This document shows positions 1 through 8,314 of a stretch of DNA of 64,000 bases, piece after piece. The position numbers and the translations under genes were made by a program. The stretch is taken from positions 37,499 to 101,498 of the forward strand of contig CAKUUC010000007.1 of assembly GCA_934692625.1 (NCBI GenBank). Reading direction: 5' to 3'. The stretch is from an uncultured Candidatus Melainabacteria bacterium (lineage in GTDB: Bacteria; Cyanobacteriota; Vampirovibrionia; Gastranaerophilales; Gastranaerophilaceae). Below the pieces are notes generated by a model. The model worked only from the letters and a program-made list of their open reading frames with translations. It ran no database searches and was not told the origin of the DNA. How positions within the stretch are numbered: the first letter of the stretch is position 1; the number at the start of each line of letters is the position of its first letter.

Positions 1-712
1 AAACCATTCCTCTAACAACACGAGCAAATCCAGCCCAACCAATCAAGGCTAATATTACGACAATTAGCATAAATCGTTGAGTACTGGTCATTCCTGATGG
101 TAAAATTGATGCTAAAATTATCAACAAATAAAAACTCGGAATTGACATAACTGCTTCTGCAAATCTCATCATTATCATATCTACTTTTCCGCCGAAATAT
201 CCTGAAATTCCTCCATAAAGCAGTCCGATAGGAAACAATACAAATAGTGCCAAAAATCCGATTGTCATTGAAATTCTACCGCCAAATAGCAGTCTTGAAA
301 ATACATCTCGTCCGTTGATATCTGTTCCTAGCAAATATATTCTACCGGAATTATCAGTAGTGAATAAATGAATTTTAGCGGGTATAAGTCCTAAAAATTT
401 ATAAGGTTCACCCTTTGAAATGAATTTTATATAATGTTTTTGGCTCCTGTCTAAACGATATTTTATTTCAAGTGAATTGTTATCAAACTCACGGATATAA
501 TTATACGTATAAGGTTTTGATAGTTTTCCGTTCTCATCAATTGTGAAAACTTTAGAAGGCGGAACGTAAGCCATTGTTCTATCCGAGAAATCTTTTGAAT
601 ATGGAGCAATAAAATCTGCAAAAAACAGCATTGCATATATGATACAAAGAACTATTAGTGCCAATCGAGCAAATTTATCTTTCCATAATTGTTTTAAAAC
701 TTCTTTTATCAT
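1..712 (-). CDS. Peptide-type ABC transporter permease, OppC/DppC family (3' end beyond window)
   Basis: This is the second permease of a peptide or nickel-type ABC importer in the inner membrane. The 237 visible codons begin MIKEVLKQLWKDKFA, followed by one membrane helix, a long periplasmic stretch, then the family motif LLGTDINGRDVFSRLLFGGR and further helices. Near the window edge is GWAGFARVVRGM, the start of the EAA loop that contacts the ATPase. Its ATG overlaps the stop of the upstream permease (ATGA at 712-709), so the two are translationally coupled. The C-terminus, and any OppD/OppF ATPases, lie beyond position 1. The extra-long segment between helix 1 and the GTD motif is somewhat larger than in typical OppC. 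The substrate is not resolved. Confidence 0.9.
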   Translation of the reverse strand, partial: MIKEVLKQLWKDKFARLALIVLCIIYAMLFFADFIAPYSKDFSDRTMAYVPPSKVFTIDENGKLSKPYTYNYIREFDNNSLEIKYRLDRSQKHYIKFISKGEPYKFLGLIPAKIHLFTTDNSGRIYLLGTDINGRDVFSRLLFGGRISMTIGFLALFVLFPIGLLYGGISGYFGGKVDMIMMRFAEAVMSIPSFYLLIILASILPSGMTSTQRFMLIVVILALIGWAGFARVVRGMV

Positions 713-1680
713 GATTTCACCCTAATTCTCGGATCTGTCATAATTAGCAGAATATCCGCAATCAAATTACCCACAATCAGCATAATTGCACCCATCATAA
801 GTGAAGCCATTACAAGGTTTATGTCTGATTTCATAACGGCTTCCAATATCAAAGTGCCAAGTCCAGGGTAATTAAATACATATTCAGTCAATGCTGCACC
901 GCTGAGAAGTCCCGCAAACTCAAACCCTAACAAGGTTATCATTGGATTTATTGCATTCCTTAATGCATGTTTATATACAACCGTAAACTCAGACAATCCC
1001 TTAGCCCTTGCAAATTTTACATAATCGCTATCCAAAACATCAAGCATATTGGCTCTCATTTGACGTTGCAAACCAGCCAATGAAATTGTGAACAAAACCA
1101 GTACCGGCAAAATTAAATGAGATGAAATATCTGCAAATTTTCCAAAGAAATTCATATCTGCAAAATTTGGAGAGGTTAAGCCACCAATTGGAAACAAACC
1201 TGTTTTTACCGCAAACATAAGCAATAACACCGCAAAAAAGAACGACGGAATTGCCATTCCTATACTTGTTAATACCGTCAGCAATCTGTCAAACGGCGTT
1301 TTCCAATTTACTGCCGCCAAAATTCCTAACGGAACTCCGACAAGCCAAGTTAATAAAATTACTATACTTGTTAATAACAAGGTATTTGGAATTCGTTCTT
1401 TTAATTTTTGGCTGACTTTTTCTCCGTTTGACGTTACTCCTAAATCTCCTTTAACAAAAGAAATTGCCCATTTGCCATACTGAATAATTACGGGTTTATC
1501 TAATCCCAAACGAACACGCTCTTTTTGCACCGTTTCAGGAGAGATTGAAGGGTTTAGCTTTAATTCTGCAAGTGGGTCAACCGGTGACAATCTTATTATG
1601 AAGAAACTGATAAATGATACAATTATCAGTAACGGTATTGTTTGAAGTATGCGTTTTATTATATATTTTAATGTTTCCAT
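709..1680 (-). CDS. Peptide-type ABC transporter permease, OppB/DppB family
   Basis: This is the first permease of the importer: 323 residues, the normal family length, with about six membrane helices. An N-terminal helix (about residues 10-30) precedes the OppB hallmark RLSPVDPLAE. The EAA loop (FARAKGLSEFTVVYKHALRNA stretch, about residue 220) and the typical YVFNYPGLG and TDPRIR ends are present. It starts 2 bp after the binding-protein stop and overlaps the OppC-like start, so the order on the minus strand is binding protein, OppB, OppC. The family moves di- or oligopeptides, or sometimes nickel. The sequence alone does not choose between them. Confidence 0.93.
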   Translation of the reverse strand: METLKYIIKRILQTIPLLIIVSFISFFIIRLSPVDPLAELKLNPSISPETVQKERVRLGLDKPVIIQYGKWAISFVKGDLGVTSNGEKVSQKLKERIPNTLLLTSIVILLTWLVGVPLGILAAVNWKTPFDRLLTVLTSIGMAIPSFFFAVLLLMFAVKTGLFPIGGLTSPNFADMNFFGKFADISSHLILPVLVLFTISLAGLQRQMRANMLDVLDSDYVKFARAKGLSEFTVVYKHALRNAINPMITLLGFEFAGLLSGAALTEYVFNYPGLGTLILEAVMKSDINLVMASLMMGAIMLIVGNLIADILLIMTDPRIRVKS

Positions 1681-1682
1681 AA

Positions 1683-3524
1683 TTATTTCCCGATATAAAT
1701 TTCTTCGATATTGTATGTAACTCCGCTCAATGGTGATGGATAGATGTTTTTAAATTTGTTTCTTATTGCCGTGATGATTATTGGCGAATAAATGTATATC
1801 ATTGGTTTTTCTTTGTAAACAATTTCTTGGTACCTGTCGTAATATTTTTTACGTTCTGAAAAAGTTGTTGCTAACGCGCCTTTTATATACATTTCATCAA
1901 GTTCTTTTTCCCAAGGTAAAATTTTTGCCTTACCTTCTTTAGGTGTTCGCATATTGAACATGTGGAGTCGACCGTCAGACATCCAAACATTTTTTCCGCC
2001 GTTAGGTTCTAATGGTGAGCCTGTAAGTCCCATGATTACCATATCCCAGTCAAATGTGCTGACAAGTTTGTTGACTAAAGAGTTAAATTCGATAGGTTTG
2101 AAATTAACTTTCATCCCTAAATCCTCTAAATCCTGTTTAACCATTACTCCGATTGCTTCACGTTCTGTATTTCCGGCGTTTGTATAAAGGTCGAATTCTA
2201 CACGGTGCCCGTCTTTATCGTACAAAGCGCCTTTTTTATCCGTATAAAATCCGGATTTTTTTAAATATGCTTTTGCTTTGTTCAAATCTCTGTTATAAGG
2301 TTTTAATTTTTTATTCAGAAATATTGAATTTAGACTTTCCGGAGTAAATAATGGTGCGCCAATACCGTTTGCAATATTAAATACCATATTTTTGCGGTCG
2401 ATTGCATAATCAACAGCGGTTCTGAAGTTCAAGTCTTGAAACCATTTTTGTTTGATTGGATTTACGTAATATTTTTTATTTTCACCTTTTCGGTTGTTCA
2501 AATTCATTGAAAGATACATTGTGCCTGTTGTTGGTCCGAGATTGTACAATGTAAAATCGGAATGAGGTTCTAATGCTTTATATCTTGCGACTTTTGAACC
2601 TTGAAGAGTGATTACGTCAATTTCTTTTGCTTCAAATTTCAAAACTTCATTGTTTAAATCTCCGACTATCAAATAAACAAGTTTGTCCAAATACGGAAGT
2701 TTTTGATTTTTTGTGTTTATCTCGTAATAATTCGGATTACGTTCAAAAACTACTCGTTGTGCTGGAATGTATTCTTTTAGTTTGAAAGCGCCGGAAACTA
2801 CAAAATCTTTAGGTTTTGTAGTCGTTGATAAAAATGAGTCAAAATAAGTTCCACCTTTTTTAACCGCATCAGCAAAGACATGTTTTGGTGCAATTGAAGC
2901 GGAAAGTAACCTTACGAAAGGCGCAAAAGGTTTTGGTGTTACAAATTCAACCGTGTAATTGTCTATTTTTTTTACTGTTGGTAGTTTGTCATCTATTACC
3001 ATTGAATCTCTGGTTGAGGTGTCCCCAAGACCTGCCAAAATAATATCATTCCAAGTAAACACTACATCATCTGCTGTTATTGGTTTGCCGTCAGACCATT
3101 TTATCCCGTGACGAAGATTTACAATATATGTTTTGTCGTCCGGTAATATCTTAAAAGATTTTGCGAGTTTTGGTGTTGGTTGACCAGAAATAGGGTCAGT
3201 TGTGAGTAGTCCGTCATACATAACTCCTGCCATAGTTTGTGAAATATTATCTTTACAATTAAACGGATTGAAGGTTTTTGGACCTTGTCCGATTGTAGAT
3301 GCGATAAATTCTCCGCCAAAATTTCCGACAGGCGCAGTTGATTGCAGATAGTCAATACCATTAATTGTTTTATTTATTGGTTCAGGGTAAGTAAAAGTTA
3401 ATGGAGTGTTTTGAGTAACACTAACTTTTTCATCAACACTAGGAACATCTTTCACGATGCAAGACTTTCCCAAAAGTGCGACTATTACAATAATAAATAT
3501 AACCCTAAAGACTCTCTGATACAT
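1683..3524 (-). CDS. ABC transporter substrate-binding protein, family 5 (OppA/DppA-like)
   Basis: This is a periplasmic peptide-binding protein of 613 residues. It has an N-terminal hydrophobic segment (residues 8-22) with a Cys at 22. The LGKSC context is a poor lipobox, so lipid anchoring is uncertain. Family 5 marks include NPFNCKDNISQTMAGVMYDGL, LRHGIKWSDGKPITADDVVFTW and AVDYAIDRKNMV. It is the first gene of the importer operon, which continues into the OppB and OppC-like permeases. No Shine-Dalgarno precedes the ATG. Instead an extended -10 (TGATATTCT) ends 6 nt upstream, suggesting a leaderless mRNA. Confidence 0.93.
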   Translation of the reverse strand: MYQRVFRVIFIIVIVALLGKSCIVKDVPSVDEKVSVTQNTPLTFTYPEPINKTINGIDYLQSTAPVGNFGGEFIASTIGQGPKTFNPFNCKDNISQTMAGVMYDGLLTTDPISGQPTPKLAKSFKILPDDKTYIVNLRHGIKWSDGKPITADDVVFTWNDIILAGLGDTSTRDSMVIDDKLPTVKKIDNYTVEFVTPKPFAPFVRLLSASIAPKHVFADAVKKGGTYFDSFLSTTTKPKDFVVSGAFKLKEYIPAQRVVFERNPNYYEINTKNQKLPYLDKLVYLIVGDLNNEVLKFEAKEIDVITLQGSKVARYKALEPHSDFTLYNLGPTTGTMYLSMNLNNRKGENKKYYVNPIKQKWFQDLNFRTAVDYAIDRKNMVFNIANGIGAPLFTPESLNSIFLNKKLKPYNRDLNKAKAYLKKSGFYTDKKGALYDKDGHRVEFDLYTNAGNTEREAIGVMVKQDLEDLGMKVNFKPIEFNSLVNKLVSTFDWDMVIMGLTGSPLEPNGGKNVWMSDGRLHMFNMRTPKEGKAKILPWEKELDEMYIKGALATTFSERKKYYDRYQEIVYKEKPMIYIYSPIIITAIRNKFKNIYPSPLSGVTYNIEEIYIGK

Positions 3525-3530
3525 AAGTTA

Positions 3531-3539
3531 AGAATATCA
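3531..3539 (-). promoter_or_regulatory. Extended -10 promoter of the peptide-importer operon
   Basis: Read on the minus strand the bases are TGATATTCT, an extended -10 (TGn plus TATTCT), followed by TAACTT and then the ATG at 3524. A start site 6-7 nt after the -10 would fall on or next to the ATG, and there is no purine-rich ribosome site. Confidence 0.55.
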
Positions 3540-3586
3540 TAAAAACAAAGAATTAAAACTAACCTGTAAGATAATTTTGCTTATAG

Positions 3587-3592
3587 TATAAT
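3587..3592 (+). promoter_or_regulatory. Putative -10 box (TATAAT) for the small HTH gene
   Basis: A consensus TATAAT lies 36 nt before the likely start of the HTH protein. No clear -35 is seen. The divergent importer promoter lies about 50 bp away, so the two genes share one upstream region. Confidence 0.45.
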
Positions 3593-3628
3593 CAAAATAT
3601 GTAAGATGAGAATATTTATAATAGGAAA

Positions 3629-3826
3629 TTGGTTGAAAACATTAGGTTATTCAGGAAAAAGAATAACTATTCTCAAGAATATCTTGCAGAATTGATTGAC
3701 CGTACACGAGAGCATGTAAATCGTTTAGAAAAGTGCAAAGAAACAATCGAATTTCCGACATTTATAAAATTAGCACAAGTTTTTGGGGTATCGTTGGACG
3801 AACTCGCCGGATTTGAAGTGAAATAG
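3629..3826 (+). CDS. Small XRE-family HTH DNA-binding protein
   Basis: The 65-residue protein is a single HTH_3/Cro-type domain. It has IRLFRKKNNYSQEYLAELI (helices 1-2), the recognition helix region DRTREHVNRLEKCKE, and the closing helices with TFIKLAQVFGVSLDEL. It is a likely transcriptional repressor or regulator. It is transcribed divergently from the peptide importer, which makes the shared promoter region a candidate operator. The start is uncertain: the only usual codon in frame is TTG at 3629, and the AGGAAA just before it is too close to be a good ribosome site. Confidence 0.75.
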   Translation: MVENIRLFRKKNNYSQEYLAELIDRTREHVNRLEKCKETIEFPTFIKLAQVFGVSLDELAGFEVK

Positions 3827-3858
3827 GAAAATCATTTGTCTGATATGTAAATTACGCT

Positions 3859-3882
3859 GTTGGCGTGGCAACGCCAACCTAC
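3859..3882 (+). repeat. REP-like palindrome, copy 1
   Basis: A 20-nt palindrome, GTTGGCGTGGCAACGCCAAC, with a 7-bp stem and TGGCAA loop, is followed by CTAC. It shares a consensus (GTyGGnnTGGCAAnnCnrAC then yTAC) with the elements at 3981-4004 and 4115-4138. This looks like a REP-type intergenic repeat. Confidence 0.7.
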
Positions 3883-3899
3883 TTTTCAAATAGTAAGTC

Positions 3900-3960
3900 A
3901 TTCTGAAAAGATTAAAAATCGAGCAATTTTTAATTGCATAGATTTTATCTTATTCAGAAT
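3900..3960. repeat. 61-nt imperfect palindrome between two REP-like elements
   Basis: The two halves read ATTCTGAAAAGATTAAAAAT and, on the other strand, ATTCTGAATAAGATAAAATC, closing with GCAATT-TTT-AATTGC at the centre. The whole would fold into one long hairpin. It resembles a non-coding miniature element rather than a gene. Together with the REP-like copies it fills the 3827-4147 gap, where no credible ORF exists. Confidence 0.6.
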
Positions 3961-3980
3961 CTGTTATAAAGAACCACGTC

Positions 3981-4004
3981 GTCGGCATGGCAACGCCGAC
4001 TTAC
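3981..4004 (+). repeat. REP-like palindrome, copy 2
   Basis: GTCGGCATGGCAACGCCGAC plus TTAC matches copy 1 with compensating changes in the stem, the sign of a conserved hairpin rather than chance. Confidence 0.7.
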
Positions 4005-4114
4005 CTTTCCAATTTATACTTTTTCTGGCTTGCCACGAAAATCTTACGATTGTCTTGTATTTTGACGGGTCGGACTATTTTGTTCGCATTAAACGGCATT
4101 ACTCAAACCAAAAT

Positions 4115-4138
4115 GTAGGTCGGAATTGCCATTCCGAC
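4115..4138 (-). repeat. REP-like palindrome, copy 3 (inverted)
   Basis: Read on the minus strand this is GTCGGAATGGCAATTCCGAC followed by CTAC, the same element in opposite orientation. It sits just 3' of the LapA-like gene and could act as a 3'-end hairpin for that operon. Confidence 0.7.
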
Positions 4139-4147
4139 ACCATAAAA

Positions 4148-4582
4148 CTAATCCTTTTTATTATTAATACTTTCTAATTCTGCATTCAGCGTTTTTATTT
4201 GAACTTCCAGTTTTGTACGTTCGTCAATTACTGTATTGAAAGCTTTTTCAAGAGTTTTAATTTTTGCTTCCAAAACATCAACTTTTGATGCGTTGTTTTG
4301 ACCTGTGATTGATGTTTTTTCAAGTTCTCTTTCGTATGCTTTGACTTTAGCTTTTGTTGCAGACAAGAACATATAAATTATTCCAGCGCCCGTAAACAAT
4401 CCTGCAAGCATTACAATAATTGTATAAGTAGATAATCGCATAACTACACTCATCTCTGTCGGAGTAGAGCCAATAGTCTGATGTGCATAAATTATTTGCT
4501 GGTAATTACCCCAGTTCATAATTACAAAATACAATGTTCCAAGTAGTAATATTATGCTTATTATAAAAAATAAATTCTTCAT
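4148..4582 (-). CDS. LapA-like membrane protein with C-terminal coiled coil
   Basis: The 144-residue protein has two membrane helices (about residues 3-22 and 50-75) separated by a short polar loop. A cytoplasmic coiled coil (about 80-144) is rich in Lys, Glu and Leu heptads. This is the layout of the LapA/DUF1049 family, whose E. coli member helps assemble lipopolysaccharide, but the assignment here is by architecture only. A GGGAG site precedes the ATG and lies inside the end of the upstream pseudouridine synthase gene. It is the last gene of the lspA-rluA cluster. Confidence 0.7.
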   Translation of the reverse strand: MKNLFFIISIILLLGTLYFVIMNWGNYQQIIYAHQTIGSTPTEMSVVMRLSTYTIIVMLAGLFTGAGIIYMFLSATKAKVKAYERELEKTSITGQNNASKVDVLEAKIKTLEKAFNTVIDERTKLEVQIKTLNAELESINNKKD

Positions 4583-4583
4583 T

Positions 4584-5498
4584 TTATACGCTCCCGCTTC
4601 TGAAATAATTCAAAACTTTTGCCAGTTTTTCATCAGGTTCAATCTCTAATTCGATTATATCAGAGGAAAAAGGTTTTGTAAATTTTAAATAAAAAGATTG
4701 GAGAACTTGTTCATCAGTTTTGACTTTTCCAACACCTGCTCCGTACAATGTATCATTATAAACGGGGTGATGTTTAAAACTTGTGTGAACTCTGATTTGG
4801 TGAGTTCGTCCCGTAATCAAATTCAATTCAACATAAGTTGCATCTTTAAATCTTTCAAGTACTTTTAATTCTGTAATGCTCGGTTTGCCATCTGGTGTTA
4901 CTGTCATTTTGTGAGGTTTTGTTTTATGTCTTCCGATAGGTTCATCTATAATATCCTCATCAAGCGGGTAAACTCCTTTTAATACTGCATGATATTTTTT
5001 TGTCATATTGTGTTCTTTTATCATTTGAGCGAGATATTCGTGAGTTTTGTTATTTTTTGCAATCATTAAAAGTCCAGAAGTGTTTCTGTCTAATCTGTGA
5101 ACTATTCCACGTCTGAATTCTCCGTTCAAATCCGACAAATTATTTCCATATTTAAACAACAATGCATTTACCAATGTTCCAGAAGTTTCTAGTGGTGTCG
5201 GGTGAGTAAGCATGCCTGATGGTTTGTTCACAACAAGCATATTTTCATCTTCCCAAATAATTTCGAGTGGAATATTTTCAGGTAAAATTTCTAAACTCTT
5301 TTCTTCAATTAGGTTTTCAAATTCAATGTTGTCATTCTCTTTCAATATATAAGACGGCTTTTTAATCTCTTGATTAACTTTAACCAAGCCTTTTTTTATT
5401 GAATTTTGAATTTTTGAACGAGAAATTCCGTCATACAATTCTGACAAAAACAAATCCAATCTTATATTTTCGTTGTTTTCATCAATTCTTATAAGCAT
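4584..5498 (-). CDS. RluA/RluD-family RNA pseudouridine synthase
   Basis: This enzyme converts specific uridines of rRNA (or tRNA) to pseudouridine. The 304 residues hold an N-terminal S4 RNA-binding domain (about 10-70) and the RluA catalytic domain with the motif GIVHRLDRNTSGLLMIAKN, whose Asp is the catalytic residue. The C-terminal part has TGRTHQIRVH. It lies directly downstream of lspA, the same neighbour order seen in many bacteria (ylyB type). The RNA target position cannot be told from sequence. Its ribosome site AAGGG lies at the end of lspA. Confidence 0.92.
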   Translation of the reverse strand: MLIRIDENNENIRLDLFLSELYDGISRSKIQNSIKKGLVKVNQEIKKPSYILKENDNIEFENLIEEKSLEILPENIPLEIIWEDENMLVVNKPSGMLTHPTPLETSGTLVNALLFKYGNNLSDLNGEFRRGIVHRLDRNTSGLLMIAKNNKTHEYLAQMIKEHNMTKKYHAVLKGVYPLDEDIIDEPIGRHKTKPHKMTVTPDGKPSITELKVLERFKDATYVELNLITGRTHQIRVHTSFKHHPVYNDTLYGAGVGKVKTDEQVLQSFYLKFTKPFSSDIIELEIEPDEKLAKVLNYFRSGSV

Positions 5499-5500
5499 GA

Positions 5501-5965
5501 CTATTTACCCTTTGAACAAAGCAAAATTCCAATCAAAGCAATTACGCCGATTGTTATAAAAATATCTGCAACGTTAAATATCGGAAAGTGCAAGAAGTTC
5601 AATTGAATGTAATCTCTAACGTATCCTAGCACAATTCTTTCGTGGCAATTGCTCATAATTCCTGCTGATAAAAGTCCGATAAATGATACAGAAATTAAGT
5701 GAATTGCTTTGATGTGATTGTGCACATAAAGAAATAAAAACGTAGTTGCCACTATTGCTACAATAATTAGAAATTCTCTAGCATTTTGTAATAGGCTAAA
5801 TGCAGCGCCTGAATTTTTCAAATAATGTAGAGTAAATACCGCATTTGAATAATGATGTCCGGAAGTCAGATTGTCTACAATCAGTTTTGACGAAAATAAT
5901 GCCAAAAATAACCAAAATATAAAACAAGCTATCAAAAATAAATATTTACCGATTGATGTATTCAT
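5501..5965 (-). CDS. lspA: Lipoprotein signal peptidase (signal peptidase II)
   Basis: This inner-membrane aspartyl protease cuts the signal peptide from diacylglyceryl-prolipoproteins. The 154-residue length and four hydrophobic segments fit the family. Conserved boxes are visible: KNSGAAFS (about residue 50), VRDYIQLNF with the first catalytic Asp, and FNVADIFITIG with the second. It starts directly at the end of the upstream secreted-protein gene and runs into the pseudouridine synthase gene. Its presence agrees with the lipoprotein predicted at 32862-33368. Confidence 0.95.
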   Translation of the reverse strand: MNTSIGKYLFLIACFIFWLFLALFSSKLIVDNLTSGHHYSNAVFTLHYLKNSGAAFSLLQNAREFLIIVAIVATTFLFLYVHNHIKAIHLISVSFIGLLSAGIMSNCHERIVLGYVRDYIQLNFLHFPIFNVADIFITIGVIALIGILLCSKGK

Positions 5966-6868
5966 TTATTTGTCTTCCTCTATCTTAATAAAATTGTTTT
6001 TCGGGATTACATTGACCCTTTTCATTACACAAGCAAGTCCTGCCATATATATTCTGTAACTTTCAGCAACTGAACCGTTTTCGATTTTTGAAATTGCTAA
6101 AGATGCTACCGCATATTCATTTATATTGTCTGAATTTGCCTTCAAGACTCTTTCCAGTGAATGCTCAGGATTAAGCGCTCTCAATTCGCTTTTCGGTGCC
6201 GTTGTCGGATAAGTAACAGGGTCACGGTCAATTGAACCTACTATAAAAGTATTTTTGTCCGCATCTACTTTTACTGTTGCAGTGTATTCATTACCTGAAA
6301 AAACTTGAGATGGTGCTTGAAGTTCAATGTCCATAAATCTTGCATCACCATATAAAAGTGATGATTCATCAGTTACTGCAGTTTCTGCTGAGATATACCA
6401 TTTTGAATTTATATTTGTTAAATGATAAATCCCTTGTGATTTTGAGTGAATTTCGCCCGCTATTGAAACCCCTTCTATTTTTTCATAAACAGTACCGGTT
6501 GCGGTTTCTTCAACATTAACACTTGCATAATCTCCGTTAACGTTTACTGAAACAATTTTTGTTGTGTAAGATAAATCAGCACAATCTTTCCATGTTGATT
6601 CAATGCTTTTGAAATATGCATCTTTATTGAAACCGTCACTATTTATATAATTATCTGCATAGAAAGTTCTAAGACCTTCCAAATTGTGAGCGTTTGCATA
6701 CTCAGTATGTTTCGCAAATAATTCTTTGATGTCTTTAATGTTTTGTTTATTGATTTGTTTTTGTTCTGCTCTATAACTTTTGTGTGAAATTAATGAAGCG
6801 TGGGCAGGCATGGTTATGCAAGTTAAACTGATTGCTACCAAAAATAACGATAATAATATTTTTCTCAT
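5966..6868 (-). CDS. Secreted NTF2/SnoaL-like domain protein
   Basis: The 300-residue protein has a clear signal peptide (MRKILLSLFLVAISLTC to about AHA, residue 24). Residues 45-165 look like an NTF2/SnoaL-like cone fold: EYANAHNLEGLRTFYADNYIN, then a strand-rich part with DYASVNVEETATGTV and GIYHLTNINSKWYIS. The C-terminal half is beta-rich (YTATVKVDADKN) and of unknown type. Function is unknown; a periplasmic binding or stability role is possible. It heads the cluster with lspA. A TATAAT ends 6 nt before the ATG and no ribosome site is visible, so the mRNA may be leaderless. Confidence 0.75.
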   Translation of the reverse strand: MRKILLSLFLVAISLTCITMPAHASLISHKSYRAEQKQINKQNIKDIKELFAKHTEYANAHNLEGLRTFYADNYINSDGFNKDAYFKSIESTWKDCADLSYTTKIVSVNVNGDYASVNVEETATGTVYEKIEGVSIAGEIHSKSQGIYHLTNINSKWYISAETAVTDESSLLYGDARFMDIELQAPSQVFSGNEYTATVKVDADKNTFIVGSIDRDPVTYPTTAPKSELRALNPEHSLERVLKANSDNINEYAVASLAISKIENGSVAESYRIYMAGLACVMKRVNVIPKNNFIKIEEDK

Positions 6869-6874
6869 AAATGT

Positions 6875-6880
6875 ATTATA
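6875..6880 (-). promoter_or_regulatory. -10 box (TATAAT) 6 nt upstream of the NTF2-like gene start
   Basis: On the minus strand TATAAT is followed by ACATTT and the ATG at 6868. There is no TG extension and no convincing -35. Spacing implies transcription starts at the ATG. Confidence 0.5.
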
Positions 6881-7029
6881 ATTTAAAATTATAAAAAATC
6901 TAATAGTTTAATTAATGTAAACTTTTCTTTTTGTTAATAAATCTTAAAATAACGTTATTAATACACTAAATAAGGGTATATGGAATATATAGGATGTTTA
7001 TTATTTTACCTCTGGAGGATATAAGATTT

Positions 7030-7209
7030 ATGGAAGCAATATTAAGACAACAAAAAACCTTTGATATAGCGTCAAAAGTGAAAGAAATCAGTGAAATGTG
7101 CAGAATTTCAAAGATTGAAAAATTGCTGTCTGAGTCGTTTGAATCAATGTCGAATTCAAATCCTGTAAATTACATTGGTGAACTTAACAAAAATGATATA
7201 ATGCACTAA
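7030..7209 (+). CDS. Small hypothetical protein
   Basis: This is a 59-residue protein of unknown function, with helical, charged segments (FDIASKVKEISEMCRISKIEKLLSE) and no membrane segment. The start at 7030 is chosen over 6994 because a GGAGG ribosome site at 7014-7018 sits 11 nt upstream of this ATG, while the earlier ATG has none. It lies alone between the divergent NTF2-like gene and the activase gene. Confidence 0.6.
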   Translation: MEAILRQQKTFDIASKVKEISEMCRISKIEKLLSESFESMSNSNPVNYIGELNKNDIMH

Positions 7210-7254
7210 TTCTTTGTAAATAAATATTTAAAAATGTCGTAATTGAATTTTTCG

Positions 7255-7263
7255 TGCTATCAT
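7255..7263 (+). promoter_or_regulatory. Extended -10 promoter of the activase gene
   Basis: TGCTATCAT (7255-7263) is a good extended -10. It leaves a short leader holding the AAAGGA ribosome site. Confidence 0.4.
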
Positions 7264-7290
7264 AGTACTGTTATAGTAAAGGAAAAAGAT

Positions 7291-8295
7291 ATGAGTTTAA
7301 CAGTATATTTAGGGATAGACGTAGGTTCAGTAACCACAAAGCTTGCTTTGGTAGATGAAACAGGCAAGTATGTTGACAGTGTAATGTTGAAAACTGCTGG
7401 TAAACCTGTTATGGCAGTTCAAACAGGTTTGAGCAAGTTGTATGAAAAAAGATTAACCGATTATGAGGTTATGGGTGTCGGAACAACCGGTTCTGGTAGA
7501 ACTTTGGCAGGTGCTTTGGTTGGCGCTGATATTGTTAAAAATGAAATTACAGCCCATGCCGTAGCCGCTAGTACAAATGTTCCAGGTGTTCAGACAATCT
7601 TGGAAATCGGTGGTCAGGATAGTAAAATTATTATCTTGAGAGATGGTATTGTTACAGATTTTGCGATGAATACAGTTTGTGCGGCAGGTACAGGAAGTTT
7701 CTTGGATCACCAAGCACAACGTTTGAATGTTCCGATTGAAAAATTTGGTGAAACTGCACTTCGTTCATCAAATCCTGCAAGAATTGCCGGTAGATGCGGT
7801 GTATTTGCAGAAAGTGACCTTATCCACAAGCAACAATTGGGATATCCGGTAGAAGATTTGTTATATGGACTTTGTCAAGCATTAGTTCGTAACTATTTGA
7901 GTAACTTGGCTTTAGGTAAAGAACTTTTACCGACAGTTTCATTCCAAGGTGGTGTTGCAACAAATACAGGCATGGTTAAAGCGTTTGAGGAAGCACTTAA
8001 TACAAAAATTGTAGTTCCTGAAAATCACCAAACTATGGGTGCTATTGGTGCTGCTCTTCTTGCTATGGAAAATCATCAGTATACAGAAGTTGCAACCAAA
8101 TTCAAAGGTTGGAATGTTGCTGACATGCACTTTTCTTCTATCACTTGCGGTTGTACAGGTTGTTCTAACAACTGCGAAGTTATTACGATTGTTGAAGGTG
8201 TGAACGAAGTTCAACATGTTGAAAAAATTAAAGATGTGAAAGGCAATATCATCGCTCGTTGGGGTGGAACTTGCGGTCGTTGGGATATTAGCTAA
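7291..8295 (+). CDS. Acyl-CoA dehydratase activase-like ATPase (BadF/BadG/HgdC family)
   Basis: This ASKHA-fold ATPase belongs to the family that injects electrons into 2-hydroxyacyl-CoA dehydratases or benzoyl-CoA reductases. The 334 residues carry GIDVGSVTTK (phosphate 1), GGQDSK, CAAGTGSFLD and GRCGVFAESD, whose two Cys bind the dimer-bridging 4Fe-4S cluster in known members, and FQGGVATNTG. An unusual Cys-rich tail (CGCTGCSNNC and GTCGRW) resembles the linker that follows the activase domain in long activase-DUF2229 fusions. No dehydratase gene is nearby. The ATG at 7291 is preferred because AAAGGA lies 8 nt upstream; the reading frame extends back to 7243 without one. Confidence 0.88.
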   Translation: MSLTVYLGIDVGSVTTKLALVDETGKYVDSVMLKTAGKPVMAVQTGLSKLYEKRLTDYEVMGVGTTGSGRTLAGALVGADIVKNEITAHAVAASTNVPGVQTILEIGGQDSKIIILRDGIVTDFAMNTVCAAGTGSFLDHQAQRLNVPIEKFGETALRSSNPARIAGRCGVFAESDLIHKQQLGYPVEDLLYGLCQALVRNYLSNLALGKELLPTVSFQGGVATNTGMVKAFEEALNTKIVVPENHQTMGAIGAALLAMENHQYTEVATKFKGWNVADMHFSSITCGCTGCSNNCEVITIVEGVNEVQHVEKIKDVKGNIIARWGGTCGRWDIS

Positions 8296-8314
8296 TCATT
8301 AGGATAATTTGCGT

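Noticed and set aside
3860..4177. Plus-strand frame of 105 codons across the repeat island
   Set aside because: It starts inside a REP-like palindrome and runs through two more repeats and the end of the LapA-like gene; composition is that of repeats, with no ribosome site.
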